Assembly: GCA_024628785.1 (NCBI GenBank)
Contig: CP102404.1
Coordinates: 124,001 to 188,000, forward strand
DNA from: Fusobacteria bacterium ZRK30
GTDB lineage: Bacteria > Fusobacteriota > Fusobacteriia > Fusobacteriales > Fusobacteriaceae
Length of the DNA: 64,000 nucleotides
Direction: 5' to 3'
Shown: positions 33,558 to 42,564 of the stretch, piece by piece
How positions within the stretch are numbered: the stretch's first letter is position 1
Layout of the letters: each line of letters starts with the position of its first letter
Notes under the pieces: model-generated
Seen by the model: the letters and a program-made list of their open reading frames with translations, nothing else
What the model was told of the DNA's origin: nothing
The model's database searches: none
Made by a program: the position numbers and the translations under genes

Positions 33558-34535
33558 CTATTTTATTTTTTCAATTAAATGACATGCTGCACTATGACTA
33601 TTACTTAGTTTAATTAATTTTGGCATCTTATCTTTACAAATATCTAGAACTTCGGGACACCTTGTTGAAAAAGGACATCCTTTTGGTGCATTAATAGGAC
33701 TAGGAATATCACCTTTTAATATGATTCTATTCTTTTTTCTAGTTGGATCCGTCACAGGGATGGCTGATAATAATGCCTTTGTATATGGGTGCATAGGGCT
33801 GCTATACAATTTTTTTTTATCTGCAATTTCTACTAATTTTCCTAGATACATTACTCCAATCCTATCTGAAATCATTTCTACGACACTTAAATCATGAGAT
33901 ATAAATACATATGTTAAATCATATTTTTCTTGCAATTCTTTAAAGATATTAAGCACTTGTGCCTGAATAGAAACATCTAAAGCACTGATAGGTTCATCTG
34001 CGATGATCAAACTAGGATTAACAGAAAGAGCCCTGGCTATACCAACTCTTTGTCTTTGACCACCACTAAACTCATGGGGATAACGAATTGCGTGTTCTTC
34101 ACTTAATCCTACAATATTAAGTAACTCTTTAACTTTATTTTCTCGCTCCACTTTCTTCATACCACTATGAATCAAAAGAGGTTCTCCTACTAAGTCTTTT
34201 ATTTTTAATCTAGGGTTTAAAGAACCGTAAGGATCTTGAAAAATAACCTGCATCTTCTTTCTATACTTTAACATTTCCTTAGTATTGAGACGAGTTATAT
34301 TGCTACCATCAAAATAAACCTGACCTTCTTCTACGTCTAAAATTTTATTAGCAACTCTGCCTAAAGTGGATTTCCCACAGCCACTTTCTCCTACAATGGC
34401 TAAAGTTTCCCCTTTATAAACCTCTAAAGAAACATCATTTAATGCATGTACAAAGGTTGCTTTTTTTCCAAATGTTTTCTTTGTTGCAATAAATTTTTTA
34501 TGAACACCCTCTAATTTTAAAATTACTTCTTTCAT
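33558..34535 (-). CDS. dppF: Peptide ABC transporter ATP-binding protein (DppF/OppF)
   Basis: 325 residues. Walker A GESGCGKST (residues ~53-61), Q-loop VIFQDPYGSLNPRL, signature SGGQRQRVGIARAL (~161), Walker B LIIADEPISALD, H-loop FISHD, and C-terminal oligopeptide-transporter Cys motif CPFSTRCPEVLDICKDKMP (4Fe-4S-like). The final position and 'GGCPFSTRC' tail mark the F subunit. Start is one base after the dppD stop. Confidence 0.93.
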   Translation of the reverse strand: MKEVILKLEGVHKKFIATKKTFGKKATFVHALNDVSLEVYKGETLAIVGESGCGKSTLGRVANKILDVEEGQVYFDGSNITRLNTKEMLKYRKKMQVIFQDPYGSLNPRLKIKDLVGEPLLIHSGMKKVERENKVKELLNIVGLSEEHAIRYPHEFSGGQRQRVGIARALSVNPSLIIADEPISALDVSIQAQVLNIFKELQEKYDLTYVFISHDLSVVEMISDRIGVMYLGKLVEIADKKKLYSSPMHPYTKALLSAIPVTDPTRKKNRIILKGDIPSPINAPKGCPFSTRCPEVLDICKDKMPKLIKLSNSHSAACHLIEKIK

Positions 34536-35510
34536 CTAATTCTCCTTTTCTTCTGTAAGATGACAACGACATTCTCTACTTTGGCTTATTTTTACTAATT
34601 TAGGTTCTCTAGTAAAACAGATGTCTCTTGCAGCATTACACCGAGGAGAAAACTTACATCCCTTTGGCATATTTTCTAAACTAGGCACTTTCCCCTCTAT
34701 AAAAGGTAATTCACTATTTCCACTTCCTAATTTTGGAACTGAAGCAATTAATCCCTTTGTATATGGATGCTTTGGAGATTCGAATAGATCTAATACATCA
34801 GCTTTTTCAACAATTCTACCTGCATACATTACTAAAACTTTATCGCACATTTCTGCAACAACACCAAGGTCATGAGTAATAAGTAAAATTCCCATATTTT
34901 TTTTCTCTTTTAATTCTAAAAGTAATTCCATTATTTGAGCTTGAATAGTCACATCTAAAGCAGTTGTTGGTTCATCAGCAATAAGTAATTCTGGGTTACA
35001 AGCCATGGCCATAGCAATCATAACCCTTTGACACATTCCACCGCTTAACTGATGAGGATATCTAGTTAAAACATTATCTGGACTAGGTATTCCAACAAGA
35101 TCAAGCATTTTTATAGAATGTTTCTTAGCCTCTATTTTTGAAAGTCCTAAATGGAGTTTACTGCTTTCCATAAGCTGATCTCCAATTTTCAAAACTGGAT
35201 TTAAAGAAGACATAGGATCCTGAAAAATCATAGACATCTTTCCACCTCTGAGTTTTCTAATTTCATTTTTACCTAAATCTAGTATATTTATTCCTTTAAA
35301 CTCTACATCCCCTTCTGTTACCTTTCCCTGCTCATCTAAAAGTCTCATTATAGAAAGTGAGGTAACTGATTTACCACTTCCACTTTCACCAACGAGACCT
35401 ATAATTTCACCCTCTTTTATATTAAATGAAACCCCTTCAATAGCAGTAACACTACTTTTATCCTTTTTAAATTCTGTTTTTAAATTATTAATTCTCAATA
35501 AATTTTTCAT
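34536..35510 (-). CDS. dppD: Peptide ABC transporter ATP-binding protein (DppD/OppD)
   Basis: 324 residues. Walker A GESGSGKSV (residues ~39-47), IFQDPMSSLNPVL Q-loop, SGGMCQRVMIAMAMA signature, LLIADEPTTALD Walker B, LLITHDLGVVAE, and C-terminal KGCKFSPRCNAARDICFTRE. Note the signature reads SGGMCQR rather than SGGMRQR; Cys at this spot is unusual but conservative for D-type subunits. AAGGAGATAACT precedes ATG. Confidence 0.93.
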   Translation of the reverse strand: MKNLLRINNLKTEFKKDKSSVTAIEGVSFNIKEGEIIGLVGESGSGKSVTSLSIMRLLDEQGKVTEGDVEFKGINILDLGKNEIRKLRGGKMSMIFQDPMSSLNPVLKIGDQLMESSKLHLGLSKIEAKKHSIKMLDLVGIPSPDNVLTRYPHQLSGGMCQRVMIAMAMACNPELLIADEPTTALDVTIQAQIMELLLELKEKKNMGILLITHDLGVVAEMCDKVLVMYAGRIVEKADVLDLFESPKHPYTKGLIASVPKLGSGNSELPFIEGKVPSLENMPKGCKFSPRCNAARDICFTREPKLVKISQSRECRCHLTEEKEN

Positions 35511-35520
35511 AGTTATCTCC

Positions 35521-36369
35521 TTAATTTAATTTTGGATCCAAGGTATCTCTTAAGCCATCTCCTAATAGATTAAATGCTAGAACAGTTAGAAATATCATGA
35601 GTCCTGGATAAAAAAGCATGTGAGGTGCTAATCCAATATAATCTCTTCCCGTAGATAACATCGCACCCCAGTCTGGCGTTGTCGGGCTTGCTCCAAATCC
35701 TAAAAAACTAAGTGATGCTGCAGAAATTATGGCTGTCCCTATTCTCATTGTTAAAGTAACTATTAATGTTGGAACAGTTCCAGGGAAAATATGAACAAAT
35801 AATATTCTAAAATTACCGACACCAATAGATTTAGAAGCTTCTATATAAAGAAGTTTCTTTATAGATAATGTTGAACTTCTTACAATTCTAGTAAAGGAAG
35901 GTATTCCATATATTGAAATTGCTACTACAACATTTATAATACCTGGCCCGATAATTGCTACAATTCCTATTGCTAGCAATAACCCCGGAAATGAAAATAA
36001 TACGTCACAACTTCTCATTATGATACTTTCTATTTTCCCACCATAAAACCCTGCAATTAATCCTAATAAAGTCCCTATTAATGCTCCTATAAAAACTGAA
36101 CTAAGAGATACTCCCAGAGAAAGTCTGGTACCGACTATTACTCTATTAAAAAGATCTCTTCCATACTCATCTGTTCCAAACCAGTGAGCGGAACTTGGTG
36201 CTGCTAAAAGGTTATCATAATCAGCAAAATCCGGATCTATTGTTATTGGTTGAAAGATTCCTACTAGTATTAGCACTACAATAAATAATAGTGATAATAC
36301 TGCTATTTTTCTTCGCGTAAAATTTTTAACAAATTCTTTATAAGGTTTTTTTATTTTTTCGTCATTCAT
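35521..36369 (-). CDS. dppC: Peptide ABC transporter permease (DppC/OppC)
   Basis: 282 residues from ATG 36369 with AAGGAG upstream; an ATG 21 bases earlier lies in the ribosome site. OppC_N leader plus BPD_transp_1 domain with HWFGTDEYGRDLFNRVIVGT (residues ~61-80), EAA-loop EASKSIGVGNFRILFVHIFP (~178-197). Six membrane helices. Overlaps in the -7 to -20 zone with the end of dppB, suggesting coupling. Confidence 0.93.
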   Translation of the reverse strand: MNDEKIKKPYKEFVKNFTRRKIAVLSLLFIVVLILVGIFQPITIDPDFADYDNLLAAPSSAHWFGTDEYGRDLFNRVIVGTRLSLGVSLSSVFIGALIGTLLGLIAGFYGGKIESIIMRSCDVLFSFPGLLLAIGIVAIIGPGIINVVVAISIYGIPSFTRIVRSSTLSIKKLLYIEASKSIGVGNFRILFVHIFPGTVPTLIVTLTMRIGTAIISAASLSFLGFGASPTTPDWGAMLSTGRDYIGLAPHMLFYPGLMIFLTVLAFNLLGDGLRDTLDPKLN

Positions 36370-36382
36370 TTTTAACTCTCCT

Positions 36383-37303
36383 TTATTCATATCTTATTTT
36401 AGGATTTAATATTCCATACATTACATCTACAACTAGATTTACAATTATAAATTGAAGGGTAAATATTAATAAAATCACTTGAATTACTGTGTAATCTCTA
36501 AATAAGATCGAGTCTATTAACAATCTCCCCAGACCTGGTATTGAAAAAACTGTTTCTACTAATACTGATCCTGCAAGTAAAAATCCGAATTGCAGGCCAA
36601 CTATTGTTACTACGTCAATCAGTGAATTTCTAAGAGCGTGTTTCCCAACTACCAACATCTCTGAAACCCCTTTAGCTCTAGAAGTACGAATATATGGTTC
36701 TCTTAAAATTTCTATCATAGAAGAACGAGTATAACGAGCTATCATAGACATGATCCCGGCCCCAAGTGTAATAGAAGGAAGTACATAACTTTTAAATCCA
36801 TCTACTCCTCCTGTTGGGAACCATCCTAGATCAACAGAAAACACTTGAATGAGCATAAGTCCTAACCAAAATAGGGGTAGGGAAATTCCAGAAATAGCTC
36901 CAATCATTACAAAATAATCGAGAGCCTTTCCTCTGTTAACAGCAGATATAATACCAGTAACCACTCCAAAAATTGATGCCCAAACAATTGAAAAAATAGC
37001 TAAATATAATGTTGGTTTAAATCTTGGAATAAGCATTTCCTTTATAGGTAAGCCTGTTTTTATAGATACTCCTAAATGTCCACTAAAAAAATCTTTTAAA
37101 AAATTAAAATATTGTAGATACATAGGGTCATTAAGCCCTAATTGTTCTCTCATAATTGTTATTTCTTCTAATGTTGCCTGGTGACCTGCTAATAACCTTG
37201 CTGGATCTCCAGGGATTAAATGTATAAATAAAAATACTAAGATTGAAACTATTATTATTATCGGAATAGTATTTAATAAACGTTTTAAAATATAATGTCT
37301 CAT
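36383..37303 (-). CDS. dppB: Peptide ABC transporter permease (DppB/OppB)
   Basis: 306 residues, six membrane helices. IPGDPARLLAGHQATLEEIT near residue 30 and EAA loop RTSRAKGVSEMLVVGKHALR (~200-219) with VETVFSIPGLGRLLIDSILF are DppB signatures. Ribosome site is weak (CAGAAAAAA). It follows dppA after a hairpin terminator at 37412-37443, which lowers permease relative to binding-protein expression. Confidence 0.92.
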   Translation of the reverse strand: MRHYILKRLLNTIPIIIIVSILVFLFIHLIPGDPARLLAGHQATLEEITIMREQLGLNDPMYLQYFNFLKDFFSGHLGVSIKTGLPIKEMLIPRFKPTLYLAIFSIVWASIFGVVTGIISAVNRGKALDYFVMIGAISGISLPLFWLGLMLIQVFSVDLGWFPTGGVDGFKSYVLPSITLGAGIMSMIARYTRSSMIEILREPYIRTSRAKGVSEMLVVGKHALRNSLIDVVTIVGLQFGFLLAGSVLVETVFSIPGLGRLLIDSILFRDYTVIQVILLIFTLQFIIVNLVVDVMYGILNPKIRYE

Positions 37304-37410
37304 TTTTTTCTGTATGATAAGTATATAGGTTTCATCATACCCTCCTTATTTTTTATAATCCTATATATTATTTTTATTAATCCATCTAAAACTTAATATG
37401 AATTTTTCTA

Positions 37411-37445
37411 AAAAAGAAATGTAGTAATACTACATTTCTTTTTTA
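37411..37445 (-). terminator. Hairpin between dppA and dppB
   Basis: AAAGAAATGTAGT AAT ACTACATTTCTTTTTT, a 13-bp stem with T-run on both strands, directly after dppA. Expected to be a partial terminator because the downstream genes have no obvious own promoter. Confidence 0.8.
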
Positions 37446-37449
37446 TTAA

Positions 37450-38970
37450 CTATTTACTTGTGTCAGCTTTCTCTAAATTAATCGAACCATCAGGCATAAC
37501 ATATACATTTTTAGTAGTTTTCCTTTTAGCAGAAACTAATTGATCAGAACCTAAGAAAATCCAAGGAGCATCATCCCAGATAGCAGACTGCATATCTGCA
37601 TAGATCTTTGCTCTCTTTTTAGAGTTAGTTTCAATTGCACCATCGTCAATCATTTTATCTACTTTTGAATTCATATAATAAGCTGTATTAGCAGATACTG
37701 GAGGTATGAAGTGACTATGGAATAAGTTTTTAGTAGCACCATCGATATCAAAAGAAGACCAGTTTACATACCACATATTAATTTTAGCCTCTTCAGAAGT
37801 TTGAGCGCTATAAATTGAATTAGCTAAAGTTCCTTCTTCCATTGGCATAACTTCAACTTTAATTCCTATTTGAGCTAATTGTTGATTAACAAATTGCATC
37901 CCTTTCATATCTTCTGTATTGTTAGACCCCCAAATAGAAGTTGTGAAACCATTAGGATACCCTGCTTCTTTCATTAATTTTTTTGCTTTTTCTAAATTAA
38001 AAGCATATGGTGTTTGATCAACATGATATTCTAAAGCTTCAGGTACAGGTGATGTTAAAGGAACTAAATACCCTGATTTTACTACTTGTGCATAAGCCTT
38101 TTTATTAACTGCATAGTTTATTGCTTGACGAACTTTTTTATTTTTGAATACATCTTTAGTTGTATTCAAAGTAACATATCTAGATATAGTAGAAAAACCA
38201 GTCATAATTTCAATATCTTTATTCCCTTTTATTCTTCTAACTTGTTCTGTAGGCATAGGATAAATAAAATCAGCTTCCCCAGTTTGAAGCATCGCAATTC
38301 TAGATCCATTTTCTATAACAGGTTTAAATGTTACTTTATCGACTTTTGGCTTTTCTCCCCAATAAGAATTATTTTTTCTTATAACTAATTTATCGCCTTG
38401 AACCCATTTATCATAAACATATGGACCTGTTCCAACAGGATGTGTAATAATTCCCTGGTCACCATATTTTTTTAGAGCTTCCGGACTTATAATTTTTAAA
38501 GAGGCAACTCTATTAAGCATTGGTGAATAAGGTGTTTTTAAAATTATTTTTACAGTATCTGCTCCAATTGCTTCAACTTTTTCTACTGCCAAAAAATTTC
38601 TACGTCTTCTTAAATTTTTCTTTTTATCCATAACTCTATCAAAGTTATACTTGACAGCTTTAGCGTCTAAAGTCGTTCCATCACTAAATTTTATCCCTTT
38701 CCTAATTTTAAAAGTATAAGTTAACCCATCATTAGAAATATTATAGCTTTTTGCTAATAGAGGTTTTAGTGACATATCATTTTCATACTTTAATAACCCT
38801 TCATACATAGTCGCACTTGCCGTTCCAGATAATGTATCTGACAAATTATGTGGATCTAAAGAAATAAAATTAGCATTAACTGCTATCACCAATTCTTTAC
38901 TTTTTGCAAATCCTGTTACCGATATTACAAACATTAAAACTGTCAGTAAGAACACCATTCTTTTTTTCAT
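37450..38970 (-). CDS. dppA: Peptide ABC transporter substrate-binding protein (DppA/OppA family 5)
   Basis: 506 residues. Sec signal peptide MKKRMVFLLTVLMFVISVTG then FAK cleavage region without lipobox Cys, so a soluble periplasmic protein, as expected of a diderm. SBP_bac_5 motifs: MYEGLLKYENDMSLKPLLAK (residues ~54-73), YTFKIRKGIKFSDGTTLDAK (~86-105), NHPVGTGPY-type loop THPVGTGPYVYDKW (~177), RQAINYAVNKKAYA (~283). First gene of the cluster; divergent from the Rep_3-like gene across ~300 bp. AAGGAGGC precedes ATG. Confidence 0.92.
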   Translation of the reverse strand: MKKRMVFLLTVLMFVISVTGFAKSKELVIAVNANFISLDPHNLSDTLSGTASATMYEGLLKYENDMSLKPLLAKSYNISNDGLTYTFKIRKGIKFSDGTTLDAKAVKYNFDRVMDKKKNLRRRRNFLAVEKVEAIGADTVKIILKTPYSPMLNRVASLKIISPEALKKYGDQGIITHPVGTGPYVYDKWVQGDKLVIRKNNSYWGEKPKVDKVTFKPVIENGSRIAMLQTGEADFIYPMPTEQVRRIKGNKDIEIMTGFSTISRYVTLNTTKDVFKNKKVRQAINYAVNKKAYAQVVKSGYLVPLTSPVPEALEYHVDQTPYAFNLEKAKKLMKEAGYPNGFTTSIWGSNNTEDMKGMQFVNQQLAQIGIKVEVMPMEEGTLANSIYSAQTSEEAKINMWYVNWSSFDIDGATKNLFHSHFIPPVSANTAYYMNSKVDKMIDDGAIETNSKKRAKIYADMQSAIWDDAPWIFLGSDQLVSAKRKTTKNVYVMPDGSINLEKADTSK

Positions 38971-38999
38971 TTTTTGCCTCCTTAAATTAAATTGTTTAG

Positions 39000-39267
39000 C
39001 ATTAAAAATACTCCATACTATTACAAATCTGTTTTGTTGAATTAAAACTCAAAACAAAATTATATTATCATTCTACTCCCATCTATAATAATGTCAATTT
39101 TACACTTTTAATGTATTTATTTCGTTTATATAGTTTTAATTAAAATCGATATTATTTGAAACTTTAACAAATATAAGTTATAATCGACTATAACGAAATA
39201 ACGAAATACTCTATATCGTTAAAATCCAGAAAAAATATATTGAAAAAAAATAAATTAAGGGGGTTTT
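39000..39267. promoter_or_regulatory. Divergent dppA / Rep_3-like control region with short repeats
   Basis: Very AT-rich. ATAACGAA occurs twice in tandem (ATAACGAAATAACGAAATA near 39191-39209) with related ATCGACTATAAC and ATATCGTTAAAA words nearby. These could be binding sites of the Rep_3-like protein (iteron-like) or simply low-complexity sequence. Confidence 0.4.
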
Positions 39268-40431
39268 ATGGAAAACATTTTAACTTTTGAACAAATTAAA
39301 AGATTAAAAAAAGATATTACAGTAGAATTTTCTAGTCGGTTGACTAAAAAAGAAAAAAAAATTATACAAACAATTATTGATGAAAAAGATTCTGCATCAA
39401 TTTCTATAAAAAAAATGTGTGAAATCTTAGAAATAGAAGGAATAGAGGAAATAAAAAAAATCCTCTCCAAATTTATGACAAAATATTTATTGTTAACTTC
39501 AGATCAAGCCTCTTATTTTAGTTTTGTTAGTATTTTAGAAATGTTTCATATTATAGGTGAAAACATTCATTTAAAATTCTCAAGTCAAATTATCAATTCA
39601 TTTGAAATTGGGAGTAGTTATGAAAAATTAGGAATAAATAAAATTATAACTTTTAAAGAAAAGTTTACCTACAGATTTTATCAACATATAAAAAGAAATC
39701 TTTTTGACAAAGTAGAAATAAGTATGAAAGAATTGAGAGAACTATTAGAGATAAAAGATACTTATAAAAGATTTTATGATATAGAAAAAAACCTCTTAAA
39801 ACCTATTTTTAAAGATTTAGAAGACATAGGAGGTCTGTCTCTAGAATATACTAAAATAAAAGATGGGGAGTTTAAAAGTGCTAAAATTACTGCAATTATT
39901 ATAGAGAAAAAAGTTGTAAAAGATATAACTAATAGTGTCATTAATGAGATAATGACAGAGATAAAATTAAAAGTTGAAAATTTTACATATATATTTGACC
40001 TTATTGAAAAAGCTATAGCTCATAGAGGTGTAAAACATGTTAAAATGGAAGTTGACTATGCACTTAAACACTATAATTACAATGATTTAAGAGTTAGCTT
40101 TGATCTATTTTTAAGTAGAATATTATCCCAAGAAATAAATGTGATTCCAAAGGTAATAATAGAGCCAGATTATATAATAAAGAAAAAATACAAAACATTA
40201 TTTGAACTTCATAGTGAAGTATTGAGTACAATAAAAAAATTCAATAAGGGTACTTCTTACGCTTCTATCTACCTTTTCAATTCCCAATTTTTACTAAAGA
40301 TCTATAATTTAAAAGATGGAGAAAGTATAATTTGTTGTGGTAAGGGAGTAAAGGTAGAAATTCATTATGAAAAAAATAGTGTATCCATACTTAAATTTTA
40401 TTTTGAGGGGACTAAGCAAAAAAGTCTGTAA
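39268..40431 (+). CDS. Rep_3 (RepB-type) initiator-like protein of unknown role
   Basis: 387 residues. Residues ~1-140 have the RepB WH1 order (LTKKEKKIIQTIIDEKD, SISIKKMCEILEIEG, helix, strand, IKRNLFD). WH2 follows: ISMKELRELLEIKDTYKRFY, DIEKNLLKPIFKDLEDIGGL, SLEYTKIKDGEFKSAKITAI, the usual 'RELLGIxDKYxxFxxFKxxVLxPAIxEI...YExIKxG' pattern of Rep_3 plasmid initiators. The C-terminal ~170 residues are extra and unlike the family. No plasmid partition or transfer genes are nearby; the gene is divergent from a peptide transporter. It could be a domesticated initiator acting as a DNA-binding regulator. AAGGGGGTTTT precedes ATG. Confidence 0.6.
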   Translation: MENILTFEQIKRLKKDITVEFSSRLTKKEKKIIQTIIDEKDSASISIKKMCEILEIEGIEEIKKILSKFMTKYLLLTSDQASYFSFVSILEMFHIIGENIHLKFSSQIINSFEIGSSYEKLGINKIITFKEKFTYRFYQHIKRNLFDKVEISMKELRELLEIKDTYKRFYDIEKNLLKPIFKDLEDIGGLSLEYTKIKDGEFKSAKITAIIIEKKVVKDITNSVINEIMTEIKLKVENFTYIFDLIEKAIAHRGVKHVKMEVDYALKHYNYNDLRVSFDLFLSRILSQEINVIPKVIIEPDYIIKKKYKTLFELHSEVLSTIKKFNKGTSYASIYLFNSQFLLKIYNLKDGESIICCGKGVKVEIHYEKNSVSILKFYFEGTKQKSL

Positions 40432-40534
40432 ATAGAATATGAAGAGATAGCTATTCAATTTAGATAGATAAGAGTAAGGTAAAAATTAAAGGTAGGGCAT
40501 CTTCCCTCTATGCGTTAGATGGAGCAGATGAGGA

Positions 40535-40642
40535 TTAGAACTGGGAACTAAAGCAGTTGCATGTGAACTTGACACTAATCACTTCGGTGATGAAGACATG
40601 ATTAAACAACAATATTATTTTGAAGTAAACTTTACATTTTAA
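40535..40642 (+). pseudogene. 3'-end relic of an outer membrane beta-barrel protein
   Basis: Frame without a start reads GTKAVACELDTNHFGDEDMI then KQQYYFEVNFTF and a stop (40640-40642). Alternating hydrophobic residues ending in a terminal Phe are the classic C-terminal beta strand recognised by the BAM machinery. A perfect terminator (AATGATTCCTGT ... ACAGGAATCATTTTTTT, 40651-40690) follows. This supports a diderm host. Confidence 0.55.
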
Positions 40643-40650
40643 TTAAAATA

Positions 40651-40692
40651 TATTAATGATTCCTGTGCTTTACAGGAATCATTTTTTTATTT
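40651..40692 (+). terminator. Terminator after the outer membrane protein relic
   Basis: AATGATTCCTGT GCTTT ACAGGAATCATT followed by T7. Confidence 0.85.
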
Positions 40693-40812
40693 TTTGAGAT
40701 AAATAAATCAAGAAATTAAAGTATATGCTAAAAATAAAACCCTAAACAGCACAGGAAAAAATATTTATAGATAAATAAGATAATAAAAGTAAAATAGTGA
40801 TCATAGATTTAT

Positions 40813-41185
40813 TTACCACCCAAAAGTTGTAAATGGGTTTCTTTTTTTATAATTTTCTATTGCATATTTTATGTAAGGAATCGTATTATCAGGGAGTTTA
40901 TCTGTTTCAAACCATTCTAGTTTATCACACTTGTGAGGTTCCATATTCCTTATTTCTCCTTCCCAAGTAACAGTTTCTAAAAAATAATCAATTCTTTCTT
41001 CAAAAGGTTTTTTTCTATGCATAACTTGAATAGGTAAAATTGTTTCTTTTTTTATAATTATCCCCGCTTCTTCTTTAGCAAGTACACACATTATCCAGCT
41101 TTTAATATCCAATTTATATTTATGAGAAGGGATTTTTGTTTGTTTCGAATAATTATCCCCGGTTGTTAAAACACTTTCTTGTTCT
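40813..41185 (-). pseudogene. NUDIX hydrolase fragment with the Nudix box mostly lost
   Basis: From ATG 41112 the product is 99 residues: KEEAGIIIKKETILPIQVMH, ERIDYFLETVTWEGEIRNME, HKCDKLEWFETDKLPDNTIP are the C-terminal half of a small Nudix protein of the 8-oxo-dGTPase type. Only the end (EEAG) of the catalytic GX5EX7REUXEEXGU box is present. Upstream the frame is open (EEQESVLTTGDNYSKQTKIP SHKYKLDIKSW) but unrelated to a Nudix N-terminus, suggesting an internal deletion. Not expected to be catalytic. Confidence 0.65.
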
Positions 41186-41263
41186 TCTTAAATAAATTTT
41201 CTAGATTACTTTCTATAAAGAGAGTTAAGTGCTATACTTTATTAGAGTCGGAAAAGGAGAGTT

Positions 41264-41554
41264 ATGAAAATTTTTAATAAGAAAATAAAGTATAGCGGGC
41301 TAATAAGCACCGATACTTTAATCGGCGGAACCTCTAAAGGGCACCTTACTTTAGATAACTGCAGTGTAATCATTAACGGAATGCATAAAGGTACAATCAA
41401 TTGTACTCCAAACTCGAAACTTGAAGTAAATGGTATGTTAAAAGGAACCATTACCAATAGTGGAGGTTATGTTAAAATAACCGGAATTATTAATGGCAAA
41501 GTTAATACTATTACTGGTAAAACAATAATTGATGAAACAGCTATAATAAAATAA
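41264..41554 (+). CDS. Small bactofilin (polymer-forming cytoskeletal protein)
   Basis: 96 residues, one of the shortest complete bactofilins. Repeating short strands with Gly turns (YSGLISTDTLIGGTSKGHLT, LEVNGMLKGTITNSGGYVKI, TGIINGKVNTITG) build the right-handed beta-helix of DUF583. Bactofilins self-polymerise and scaffold cell-envelope proteins. Short N- and C-terminal tails, no membrane segment. AAAAGGAGAGTT precedes ATG. Monocistronic; usual M23 peptidase neighbour is not present in the window. Confidence 0.85.
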   Translation: MKIFNKKIKYSGLISTDTLIGGTSKGHLTLDNCSVIINGMHKGTINCTPNSKLEVNGMLKGTITNSGGYVKITGIINGKVNTITGKTIIDETAIIK

Positions 41555-41870
41555 AACTATCCCGACTCTTTATAACTAACCTACCCTTCGGCTTCTACCT
41601 TCAATTTTTTTCTCCAGCTGACAGCATATTCATACTTTCTTCAAGCTCTAAAGATAGAGCTGAATCTAGTTTATCCTCCTCCTAATTTTATTTTTATAAA
41701 ATTTTATACTTTTTACTCTAGAAATATTGAATACTTACAATTTTTAGAGTATACTCAAAGTACAACAATATGGTATAAAATTCTGAATAGTACTGTCCAA
41801 GAAAACTGAAAATCTATTTTGGATATTCTTGAACTATCTATCCAAAGTTTAAAAAAGGGGGGGAGCTTCA
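41555..41870. other. Spacer without recognised gene
   Basis: 316 bp. Pyrimidine-rich plus strand followed by AT-rich sequence that should contain the promoter of the DUF2321 gene; nothing else seen. Confidence 0.35.
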
Positions 41871-42194
41871 ATGGAAAAATTAGTAAAAGTAAAAGTAAAA
41901 AATTTAATGTCTGCTATATGTGAAAAAGGACACCTTCAAACTTCTACACTTGAAAGAGTAGAGGATTTTTGTGGTGATCTATGTATCAAGTGTAATAGTA
42001 AAGTTTTAACTCACTGTACATGTGGCTCACCTATCAAAGGCGGTATCTTAGCTATAAATGCCAGACCTGATTTTACTAATGTTCGAGAACCGCGATATAT
42101 AGAGAGTGAAAAAGTCCCAAATTACTGCCACGACTGCGGTAAAGCCTATCCATGGGTTGAAAAATTTCTAGAAAAATATAAGAATATTTTATAG
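41871..42194 (+). CDS. DUF2321 zinc-binding protein
   Basis: 107 residues. Cysteine pairs C-x6-C-x2-C (EDFCGDLCIKC), HCTCGSPIKGG and YCHDCGKAYPW form at least two zinc-ribbon halves, and the order ICEKGHLQTSTLERVEDFCG matches the DUF2321 family of uncharacterised proteins. AAAAGGGGGGGAGC precedes ATG. Stand-alone; terminator at 42229. Function unknown. Confidence 0.75.
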   Translation: MEKLVKVKVKNLMSAICEKGHLQTSTLERVEDFCGDLCIKCNSKVLTHCTCGSPIKGGILAINARPDFTNVREPRYIESEKVPNYCHDCGKAYPWVEKFLEKYKNIL

Positions 42195-42226
42195 TTCTAA
42201 TCAAAAAACTTGATTATCACTGATCT

Positions 42227-42260
42227 TTTAAGAGTAGATATATTTCTACTCTTTTTTTTT
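42227..42260 (+). terminator. Terminator of the DUF2321 gene
   Basis: AAGAGTAGA TATATT TCTACTCTT followed by T9. Confidence 0.85.
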
Positions 42261-42349
42261 ATTTAAAATAATTTATATTACTACTAAGAAAGGAGCTTGC
42301 TAGAAAAGGTTGGAAATAGAAAATTATTGTATAAGGAAAGTAAAAAAAT

Positions 42350-42535
42350 TTAATGGGGAAGGTGCTCCTTCCAAAACTGAAAGGAGCACCTATGAAAAGA
42401 ATACAACTTAAGACGTATAAAATAAAAGTCTCTGCTCAGTGGATAATCAATAGTTTAATTACTAAAAATAAAAACACTTTTGACCGTATTCTATCCACTT
42501 GAATCAAGTTTATATTGAATTAAAATAAAAGTCAA
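42350..42535 (-). ncRNA. Candidate small RNA T1 with promoter and 3' hairpin
   Basis: Promoter TTGACT (42535-42530), 17-bp spacer, TAAACT (42512-42507). The predicted RNA starts near 42500 with AGTGGATA, which pairs with TATCCACT (42445-42438) to close the 5' domain. The 3' end is a perfect hairpin AGGTGCTCCTT ... AAGGAGCACCT (42391-42360) with U-rich sequence after it. About 150 nt, no start codon with a ribosome site. Confidence 0.55.
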
Positions 42536-42564
42536 TATAAATATTAATTTTTTTTAACGTTGAA

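Noticed and set aside
39191-39230. Plasmid replication origin (iterons) upstream of the Rep_3-like gene
   Set aside because: Only two tandem ATAACGAA words are seen, no DnaA box cluster or partition genes; kept only as a candidate regulatory site.
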